Assembly: GCA_030621805.1 (NCBI GenBank)
Contig: JAUXGY010000114.1
Span: 1 to 6,295, forward strand
Length of the DNA stretch: 6,295 nucleotides
Reading direction: 5' to 3'
DNA from: Kiritimatiellales bacterium
Lineage (GTDB): Bacteria; Verrucomicrobiota; Kiritimatiellia; Kiritimatiellales; Pontiellaceae
Below, piece by piece: positions 1 through 5,035 of the stretch. Both the position numbers and the translations under genes were made by a program. Positions within the stretch are counted from its first letter, which is position 1. Each line of letters begins with the position of its first letter. The notes under the pieces were generated by a model, which was given only the letters and a program-made list of their open reading frames with translations, searched no databases and was not told where the DNA came from.

Positions 1-12
1 GCCGTAGAATGA
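1..12 (+). CDS. Possible last codons of an upstream gene (MoxR-type ATPase expected)
   Basis: Frame 1 reads Ala-Val-Glu and then TGA at 10-12. DUF58 genes of Bat operons usually follow a moxR-like AAA+ ATPase gene, and MoxR proteins often end in a short hydrophobic-acidic tail of this kind. Three codons cannot identify a protein. A second frame also stops (TAG at 5-7), so even the reading frame is a guess. The call rests almost wholly on expected gene order. Confidence 0.18.
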   Translation, partial: AVE

Positions 13-59
13 TGAGTGAAACGTGAGTCGTGATATCTTCTGGTCACGCCTCAATCATC
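11..59. repeat. Imperfect inverted repeat in the leader before the DUF58 gene
   Basis: Bases 11-26 (GATGAGTGAAACGTGA) match the reverse complement of 44-59 at 13 of 16 positions. A second register is better as a hairpin: TGAGTCGTGA at 24-33 pairs with TCACGCCTCA at 44-53 with one mismatch and a 10-nt loop. The units CGTGA/TCACG and CGCCTCA recur through bases 22-71; CGCCTCA is at 47-53 and 61-67. The element fills most of the spacer up to the DUF58 start codon. It could be a degenerate dispersed repeat or a leader hairpin. There is no poly-U run after it, so a terminator for the upstream gene is unlikely. Confidence 0.55.
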
Positions 60-72
60 GCGCCTCACGCCA

Positions 73-963
73 ATGCAAAACGAAAGCCACAAATCCCTTC
101 TCAAAAAAGTCCGCCAGATCGACATCGTCAGTCGCAAGGTGGTCGACGAGCTATTGGGCGGCGAATACAAAAGTGTCTTTAAAGGGCGAGGCATGGAGTT
201 TGACGAAGTTCGCGAATACCAGCCCGGCGACGAGGTTCGTACCATCGACTGGAACGTCACCGCCCGTACCGGAAAGCCCTTCGTCAAGCGCTTCATCGAA
301 GAGCGCGAGCAGGCGCTGTTTTTCCTCGTCGATATGTCGGCATCAGGGTCCTTCGGCTCTACCGAAAAAACCAAGAACGAAACCGCAGCTGAACTCTGTG
401 GACTCCTCGCCTTTTCCGCCATTAAAAATAATGACAAAGTCGGACTCATTATCTTTACCGATCAGATCGAGCTTTTCATACCCCCCGACAAAGGCCAGCT
501 CCACGTTCTACATATGATCCGCGAGATCCTGAGTTTCAAACCCAAGCACACCGGAACCTGCATTCGCTGCGCACTCGACTATCTTGGCAAGATGGTCAAA
601 AAGAAATGCGTCACCTTCCTCATCTCAGACTTTCAGGATTCGGACTACGACAAAGCCCTCAAGCTGGCCGCCATTCACTACGACCTCATCGCCATCACAA
701 TCACCGACCCCCGCGAGTTAGTCCTTCCCAACGCCGGACTCGTCGAACTCGCTGACGCCGAAACCGGCGAACAAATCCTCATCGACACCGCCAGCGCCGG
801 CGCCCGCAAACGCTTTAACATTGCCGCGCGCGCACGCCTCCTCGAAATCAAAGATACACTCACGCGCCTCAACATCGACCAGATCGACATTCATACCGAC
901 CGTGACACCATGCGCGATCTCATCCGCTTCTTCCGAACCCGCGAACGGAGGCAGACGTTATGA
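73..963 (+). CDS. DUF58 family protein with VWA-type metal site
   Basis: This 296-residue soluble protein has no signal peptide or membrane span, so it is probably cytoplasmic. Residues 40-80 carry the DUF58 signature: G-x-EFDEVREYQPGDEVR-x-IDW, then AR and the KRFIEERE segment. A von Willebrand A-like fold follows. Its MIDAS residues appear intact: Asp87-x-Ser89-x-Ser91, a Thr at 160 or 162, and Asp186 in LISDFQD. Family members usually sit beside MoxR AAA+ ATPases and are thought to act with them as adaptors or metal-dependent binding partners; no reaction is established. ATG 73 is the first start in frame after the stop at 31-33. It has no recognisable Shine-Dalgarno and lies just after a repeat-rich spacer, unlike every other gene here. 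The next Met in frame (residue 41) would remove part of the conserved region. The gene ends in an ATGA overlap with the next gene. The family call is firm; the role is inferred. Confidence 0.93.
   Translation: MQNESHKSLLKKVRQIDIVSRKVVDELLGGEYKSVFKGRGMEFDEVREYQPGDEVRTIDWNVTARTGKPFVKRFIEEREQALFFLVDMSASGSFGSTEKTKNETAAELCGLLAFSAIKNNDKVGLIIFTDQIELFIPPDKGQLHVLHMIREILSFKPKHTGTCIRCALDYLGKMVKKKCVTFLISDFQDSDYDKALKLAAIHYDLIAITITDPRELVLPNAGLVELADAETGEQILIDTASAGARKRFNIAARARLLEIKDTLTRLNIDQIDIHTDRDTMRDLIRFFRTRERRQTL
947..951 (+). promoter_or_regulatory. Shine-Dalgarno for the lipoprotein gene
   Basis: GGAGG lies 8 nt before ATG 960, inside the last codons of the DUF58 gene (an Arg-Arg pair read as CGG AGG). 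It fixes the start of the next gene and supports translational coupling through the ATGA overlap. Confidence 0.8.
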
Positions 964-1922
964 GGAATGGAATTGAACAGAGTAGGACAGGCTGGAAGCC
1001 TATCCTACTTTCTCTCGTTGTACTCCCTCTCTTGAGCGGATGCTTTAAAGACACAACCCAACAGAAGGCTTCCTCCGAGCCGGTGCTCATACAACAATAT
1101 CGCCAAGGATCAATGCCGGTGCCTGTTTCGCTGAGCGAAACCAATCTCCCAAGCTCCGAAACCCTTCAGCTCACGCTCGATGTGCATGCCCCGGCCGGTA
1201 GCACAGTGGTATTTCCAGAGATCGCAAGCGCGGTGGCTCCTTTCAGGATTTCAGCTGGATATACCGAACCGCTTCAAATTCTACCCAACGGGAAACAGTT
1301 GAACCGACGCGTCTGGATGCTGGTTCCCGCCCTGCCAGGAAAAACCATTTTCCACCCCTTGGAAATCCGCGCAGGAACCCTGTGCATCGTGACCAAACCT
1401 CTCGTCGTCTTCGTATCCTCCCTGCTCCCGCCGGGACTCGATGTTTTCGAGATCAAAGAAATTTCCGCGCCGATCCCCCTTCTACCGGAACAGGCACAGC
1501 AGCGCCGTCTCTGGAAGCTCCTCCTTTCCGGGATAATGGCTGGAGTTCTTTTGGTCGTCGTCATTCGCCGGACCCAAAGACCCAAACTCATCCTCATACG
1601 ACCGCCGCATGAAATCGCCTTCATGGCCTTGGAAAATCTACCCGAGGAACCCACCGCCCGTATCCACGCACTCAACCACCTCCTTCGAGAATATATCGAA
1701 ACCCGCTTCAACCTTCCCTTGCTTAGAAAAACAACACAGGAAATTCTCCCTCTCCTTGAAAATACCAATATCAAAGGACTGAGCCCTGCGCTGATTCAAT
1801 TTATCGAAACAGGAGAACGCTTCCGTTTTTCAAATCAAATTCCAAAGGGCTTTATCGAAGATTCGCAACAAATCGTCGGAAAATTTATTGAAGCAACCAA
1901 AAAGGTGGCAGTATGCGACTAG
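960..1922 (+). CDS. Putative lipoprotein with one membrane span and a DUF4381-like cytoplasmic tail
   Basis: This 320-residue protein begins with a type II signal peptide. It has an n-region with Arg9 and Lys13, a hydrophobic stretch at 15-25, and lipobox Leu25-Ser26-Gly27-Cys28. Residues 29-184 form an extracytoplasmic, beta-rich region that loosely resembles a BatD-type domain. Residues 185-202 are a strong membrane span followed by Arg-Arg, which places the C-terminus in the cytoplasm. The tail (216-315) has the pattern of DUF4381-like proteins: a helical ALNHLLREYIETRF segment, then a KTTQEIL motif and an ERFRFS motif. A membrane protein of this type is common between DUF58 and batA in Bat operons, where it may connect periplasmic BatD/BatC to the cytoplasmic MoxR/DUF58 side. 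The start is fixed by GGAGG and the ATGA overlap. Oddities are the double anchoring (lipid plus span) and a palindrome that encodes residues 8-17. The domain assignment is from recalled sequence pattern, so it is moderate. Confidence 0.82.
   Translation: MRNGIEQSRTGWKPILLSLVVLPLLSGCFKDTTQQKASSEPVLIQQYRQGSMPVPVSLSETNLPSSETLQLTLDVHAPAGSTVVFPEIASAVAPFRISAGYTEPLQILPNGKQLNRRVWMLVPALPGKTIFHPLEIRAGTLCIVTKPLVVFVSSLLPPGLDVFEIKEISAPIPLLPEQAQQRRLWKLLLSGIMAGVLLVVVIRRTQRPKLILIRPPHEIAFMALENLPEEPTARIHALNHLLREYIETRFNLPLLRKTTQEILPLLENTNIKGLSPALIQFIETGERFRFSNQIPKGFIEDSQQIVGKFIEATKKVAVCD
981..1009. repeat. Near-perfect palindrome inside the signal-peptide codons
   Basis: AGTAGGACAGGCT (981-993) and AGCCTATCCTACT (997-1009) are inverted copies around a GGA loop. 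Twelve of 13 positions pair; only C988/A1002 does not. In RNA the stem can extend by a G980-U1010 wobble and an A979-U1011 pair. The element encodes residues Ser8 to Leu17 of the lipoprotein, including both basic residues near its hydrophobic core. It resembles the REP-like palindromes dispersed in many bacterial genomes. A role as an mRNA hairpin is also possible. Confidence 0.7.
1903..1908 (+). promoter_or_regulatory. Shine-Dalgarno for batA
   Basis: AGGTGG within AAAAAGGTGGCAGTATG precedes ATG 1913. The AGG core is 7 nt from the start. It lies inside the end of the lipoprotein gene, whose TAG stop (1920-1922) is 10 bp into batA, so initiation can be coupled to termination. Confidence 0.65.
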
Positions 1923-2947
1923 CGCTTCCATGGGCTTTACTGCTACTCCTTCCGGTACTAAAAAGGGTCTACGATCATTTTCGAAAAGAGCGGAGTTCGG
2001 CCCTCAACTTTTCATCGCTCGCCTCGTTTAAAAAGGGGCCGCGAACCCTGCGCCAGCGGTTTGTTCCACTACTTTTTTGGATTCAGATGCTCGCCCTGAG
2101 CACACTCATTATTGCGCTAGCACGCCCTCAACAAAAGGACCTCACGCAAGGCATTCCGAAAGAGGGTATTGCCATTGAACTGGTCGTGGATATTTCAAGC
2201 TCAATGGATATTTCAATGCCCTTCGGCGACACCACCATGAGCCGCATGGAGGGCACCAAGCAAGTGGTCGAACAGTTTGCCACCGCCCGACCGAATGATC
2301 TGATCGGACTGATCACTTTCGCGCGCTATGCCGACACGGTCTGCCCGCTAACCCTCAGCCACGACTCCCTGCTTTACTATATTCAAGACCTCAAAATTGA
2401 AACCCGCCCCAACGAGGATGGCACGGCCTTTGGCGATGCGGTTTCGCTGGCCGCTGCCCGCCTGAAGACGGCGGAGGAGCGCTACAAAGCAGACGAGAAA
2501 GAAAAATCCGACTACACCATCCAGAGCAAAGTTATTATTCTACTGACCGACGGCAACAACAACTGCGGCCGGCACCTGCCTATGGAAGGTGCCGCATTGG
2601 CAGAGCACTGGGGCATCCGCGTGCATACGATTGCCATCACCGATCCGCCGGAGATGAAAACCATCCAGACCCCAAAAGGTCCCGTGCAAGTGGAAGAAGA
2701 GCCACTCATACAAGAGCGCATTTTGCAAAAGATGGCCGAGACCACCGGCGGGATCTATCGCCGTGCCACCGATGAGGCTTCGTTACGCGATGTCTACGCC
2801 GAGATCAACACCATGGAAACCTCCGAGATCGAATCGGAGCGCTATCAAACCTTCACCGATCTCTTTCAGCCCTTTGCCATCGCCGGGCTTTTGCTGCTCG
2901 TTCTACACGTCCTGTTGAGCACAATCTGGCTGAGGAGAATCCCTTAG
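1913..2947 (+). CDS. batA: BatA: membrane-anchored VWA-domain protein
   Basis: This protein has 344 residues, a usual BatA length. A hydrophobic N-terminus (3-16) and a second span (about 53-70, ending in ALARPQ, typical of the family) precede the von Willebrand A domain at about 86-300. A third span at 319-340 is followed by Arg-Arg. The MIDAS residues are all present: Asp93-x-Ser95-x-Ser97, Thr171 in EDGTAFGDA, and Asp213 in LLTDGNNN. BatA-type proteins bind a divalent metal through this site and are thought to interact with BatB, BatC and the MoxR ATPase at the inner membrane. Their ligand is unknown. The VWA domain has a loop around 185-205 rich in Lys, Glu and Asp, and a Lys/Glu-rich stretch at 249-268 before its last helices. 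It overlaps the previous gene by 10 bp and ends 1 nt before batB. It is called batA rather than batB from gene order and from the Thr-Asp-Gly-Asn-Asn context. Confidence 0.93.
   Translation: MRLALPWALLLLLPVLKRVYDHFRKERSSALNFSSLASFKKGPRTLRQRFVPLLFWIQMLALSTLIIALARPQQKDLTQGIPKEGIAIELVVDISSSMDISMPFGDTTMSRMEGTKQVVEQFATARPNDLIGLITFARYADTVCPLTLSHDSLLYYIQDLKIETRPNEDGTAFGDAVSLAAARLKTAEERYKADEKEKSDYTIQSKVIILLTDGNNNCGRHLPMEGAALAEHWGIRVHTIAITDPPEMKTIQTPKGPVQVEEEPLIQERILQKMAETTGGIYRRATDEASLRDVYAEINTMETSEIESERYQTFTDLFQPFAIAGLLLLVLHVLLSTIWLRRIP
2932..2937 (+). promoter_or_regulatory. Shine-Dalgarno for batB
   Basis: GAGGAG lies 11 nt before ATG 2949, inside the last codons of batA (Leu-Arg-Arg-Ile-Pro). 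The spacing is slightly long, but no closer purine-rich motif is present. Confidence 0.6.
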
Positions 2948-2948
2948 A

Positions 2949-3944
2949 ATGCCCATTCACTTCTACAACCCAAATATGCTCGTAGGGCTGTGGCTCGTCC
3001 CCGTCATGGTGGGTCTATTTCTCTATGCGGCCGTCAAACGCAAGAGAGCCCTTAAGACTTTCGGTGCCCGCACGGCTCCTGTTCGCCGCATGCGCGAAGC
3101 AGCTGGAGCCTGCTCGGCAGTAGCTCTTCTCATTCTCGCGCTGGCTCGTCCGGCGTGGGATCTTGAAGAGAAAGAAGTGCAGGAAATGGGGCGCGATGTA
3201 ATTTTCCTGCTCGATGTTTCGCGCAGTATGCTTGCAGAGGATATGCACCCCAACCGACTTGAAAATGCAAAAATATCCATTCTTGATTGCGTAGAAGCTC
3301 TTTCGGGCGACCGCGTGGGACTGGTGCTTTTTGCAGGGTCGGCCGAAATCCGCTGCCCGCTGACGATGGATTATGCCTATTTTCGCATGGCGCTTCGCCA
3401 AGCTTCGCCGGAGAGCGTGGCGGCAGGAGGAACCATGATGGCCAATGCTATTGAAAAAGTGGTCCATAAGCTAATTGATACAGATAAGGCCGGGATGCAG
3501 GATTTGATTTTAATCACCGATGGCGAGGATATGGTGGAGGGCAACGATGAGCTCGAAGCGGCCAAGCGGCTTGCAGAGGCCCGGGTTCGGCTCATTGCAA
3601 TCGGTCTTGGGGATCGGGCACACGGCAGCCGTATTGCGCTGAAGGACGAGACTACCGGAGTCCGCTCGTTCATGAAACATGGCAATGTGGAAGTATGGAC
3701 CAAGCTACACTCCGAAACCCTCCGACGCATGGCGGCAGCAGCTCCCGACAGTCTCTACTTTGATGTGGGCAGCGGTCCGTTTGATCTCGCGCGCATCTAC
3801 CGCCAAGTAATGGAAAACGCCGACCGCACCTCGACCGATTCACGAACGATGGAGCGCTATAAGGAACAATTCCCTCTCTTCCTCGGGACCGCAGTCCTGT
3901 TGCTATTATTCTCTACCCGCCGGAGGAAATCCCGTGAAGGTTGA
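2949..3944 (+). CDS. batB: BatB: membrane-anchored VWA-domain protein
   Basis: This 331-residue protein is a paralogue of BatA with the same plan. Spans lie at about 10-28 and 52-66 (ending in ALARPAW), a von Willebrand A domain at about 82-285, and a C-terminal span at 308-322 followed by a basic cytoplasmic end (RRRKSR). The family motif is very clear: Asp89-Val-Ser91-Arg-Ser93-Met-Leu, then EDMHPNRLENAK. Thr162 in AAGGT and Asp191 in ITDGED complete the metal site. The last domain segment ERYKEQFPLFL matches the junction before the final span in BatB proteins. It probably works with BatA in one membrane complex, possibly as a heteromer; this is inferred from the family. The start is set by a 1-nt gap after the batA stop and an upstream GAGGAG. 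It overlaps batC by 11 bp. Confidence 0.93.
   Translation: MPIHFYNPNMLVGLWLVPVMVGLFLYAAVKRKRALKTFGARTAPVRRMREAAGACSAVALLILALARPAWDLEEKEVQEMGRDVIFLLDVSRSMLAEDMHPNRLENAKISILDCVEALSGDRVGLVLFAGSAEIRCPLTMDYAYFRMALRQASPESVAAGGTMMANAIEKVVHKLIDTDKAGMQDLILITDGEDMVEGNDELEAAKRLAEARVRLIAIGLGDRAHGSRIALKDETTGVRSFMKHGNVEVWTKLHSETLRRMAAAAPDSLYFDVGSGPFDLARIYRQVMENADRTSTDSRTMERYKEQFPLFLGTAVLLLLFSTRRRKSREG
3922..3926 (+). promoter_or_regulatory. Shine-Dalgarno that selects the GTG start of batC
   Basis: GGAGG lies 7 nt before GTG 3934, inside the batB codons for Arg-Arg. No comparable motif precedes the in-frame ATG at 3988. That start would also leave a signal peptide with no basic n-region. The site therefore decides for GTG. 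Confidence 0.75.
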
Positions 3945-5034
3945 CCGGCCATCTAGACGAGGCCGGGTTCCTCGTCTACTTTCTTGCATGCTGCTCCTTG
4001 CGGGGACGGTCCAGGCCAACCCGACGAAGCTGTTCCAACAAGGGAATAAGGCTCTGGCGGATGAGCAGTTTGAAGAGGCTATTAATCTCTATGTGGAGGC
4101 GGTAGAGGAGGCTCCAGATTCGGCAGAGATTCAATATAATCTGGGCCATGCGCAGTATCGCACAGGAGCCTTCACCGATGCGGCGGGGTCGTATGAATTC
4201 GCCGCTTCGCTGGCTCAAACCGATCCCTTGCGCGGGCAGTGCTGGTATAATCTGGGCAACTGCATGGTGCGAGTGGCCGAAGGGCTGCGCGAAAGCGATC
4301 CGCACGCGACGGGTAGCTACTGCTACCAGGCGGCGGAAATTTACCGCACAGCGCTCAGTTATGACGCTCAACTTTCAGATGCCGCCTATAATTTGGAGAT
4401 CTCCCTGCACTTTGCCGCTGAAATCGAAGAGAAAATTCGCGATAATCGGGAGAAAGAACAACAGGAAAACGAGCTGATTAAATATATCCGAAAAAAGCTG
4501 TCGGAGTTTATCGAACGGCAAGGCACGTTGCTCAACAACAATACCAAAGGCAACCCCCAGCAAACCCTCGAAAAGGAGACTCACGAGCTGGCAAAGGTCA
4601 TGGCCGAATCAAAACTCCACGCGGATATTGCCCTCCCGGCCGACACAAAAATTCCGGGGCCGCTGAAGGACACCTATCAACATACCATTACCGCCGCCGA
4701 AGCCATGGCAGTTCCGGAACAAGTTGTGGCCTTAAACGAACTCATTGCGGCGCTGGGAGCCGCGCCGGAAGATCCCGACCAACAGGAAGGCGACTCGGAC
4801 GAAGACTCGGAAAACGAGGACGATTCCGATATGGACTATGAGGAGTCAGATGAAAACTCCGATCTATATGAAGAGGCCAATCCGTTTGGAAACTTCTCGG
4901 AATACGAAGAAATTCGCGGCGTGCCGCCCCCCAATAAAACCGAAATCGACATTCTCGCCGAAGAGACCCGAAACCAGGAACGACGCAAGAAAAAGAAAGC
5001 CGGCGAATACAAGCCGGTGGAGAAGGATTGGTAA
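3934..5034 (+). CDS. batC: BatC: exported TPR protein with acidic tail
   Basis: This protein has 366 residues and starts at GTG. A signal peptide with a very basic n-region (Arg5, 8, 9, 11, 14) and a hydrophobic core at 15-24 ends in Val-Gln-Ala28, a good signal peptidase I site before Asn29. TPR-like repeats follow at about 30-63 (FQQGNKALADEQFEEAINLY), 64-98 (IQYNLGHAQYRTGAF) and 101-146 (WYNLGNC, with about 10 extra residues between its helices). Half a repeat lies near 149-160. Residues 162-230 are charged, helical and possibly coiled-coil. Residues 279-326 hold 24 Asp/Glu in 48 positions. The end is a basic KKKK patch and the terminal motif PVEKDW. BatC TPRs are expected to bind partners such as the BatA/BatB VWA domains on the periplasmic side. 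Cys18 in LLSC is not a convincing lipobox because hydrophobic residues continue after it. A palindrome encodes residues 7-15. Confidence 0.88.
   Translation: MKVDRPSRRGRVPRLLSCMLLLAGTVQANPTKLFQQGNKALADEQFEEAINLYVEAVEEAPDSAEIQYNLGHAQYRTGAFTDAAGSYEFAASLAQTDPLRGQCWYNLGNCMVRVAEGLRESDPHATGSYCYQAAEIYRTALSYDAQLSDAAYNLEISLHFAAEIEEKIRDNREKEQQENELIKYIRKKLSEFIERQGTLLNNNTKGNPQQTLEKETHELAKVMAESKLHADIALPADTKIPGPLKDTYQHTITAAEAMAVPEQVVALNELIAALGAAPEDPDQQEGDSDEDSENEDDSDMDYEESDENSDLYEEANPFGNFSEYEEIRGVPPPNKTEIDILAEETRNQERRKKKKAGEYKPVEKDW
3954..3978. repeat. Perfect 9-bp-arm palindrome inside the batC signal-peptide codons
   Basis: TAGACGAGG (3954-3962) and CCTCGTCTA (3970-3978) are exact inverted copies around a 7-nt loop. 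The element encodes Ser7 to Leu15, which supplies four Arg residues of the signal peptide n-region. CCGGCC at 3945-3950 could instead pair with GGCCGG at 3961-3966, so two mutually exclusive folds exist. It may be a dispersed palindromic repeat captured by the gene, or an mRNA hairpin. Confidence 0.6.
5023..5027 (+). promoter_or_regulatory. Shine-Dalgarno for batD
   Basis: AAGGA, within GGAGAAGGA (5019-5027), lies 8 nt before ATG 5036. It is encoded by the codons for the last conserved residues of BatC (Val-Glu-Lys-Asp), so the same bases serve both the BatC C-terminus and batD initiation. Confidence 0.65.
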
Positions 5035-5035
5035 A

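Noticed and set aside
24..53. Leader hairpin as a rho-independent terminator of the upstream gene
   Set aside because: The stem is followed by CTCAATCATCGCG and not by a run of T. The DUF58 gene is expected to be co-transcribed with the gene upstream.
23..517. Open frame on + strand starting with GTG in the leader repeat
   Set aside because: It overlaps the well-supported DUF58 gene in another frame, has a low-complexity Ser/Lys/Pro-rich product, and begins inside the repeat. It matches no family I recognise.
1274..1774. 166-codon open frame on the - strand within the lipoprotein gene
   Set aside because: It lies antisense to a gene with a clear signal peptide, membrane span and conserved tail. 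Its product is Arg/Ser-rich without domain features, as expected from the complement of GC-containing codons.
3015..3467. 150-codon open frame on the - strand within batB
   Set aside because: It is antisense to the conserved BatB VWA domain, has no motif and no upstream ribosome binding site that I can see. It is a shadow frame.
3988..3990. In-frame ATG as an alternative start of batC
   Set aside because: It lacks a Shine-Dalgarno and would remove all basic residues from the signal peptide. GTG 3934 has GGAGG at 7 nt and an overlap typical of this operon.
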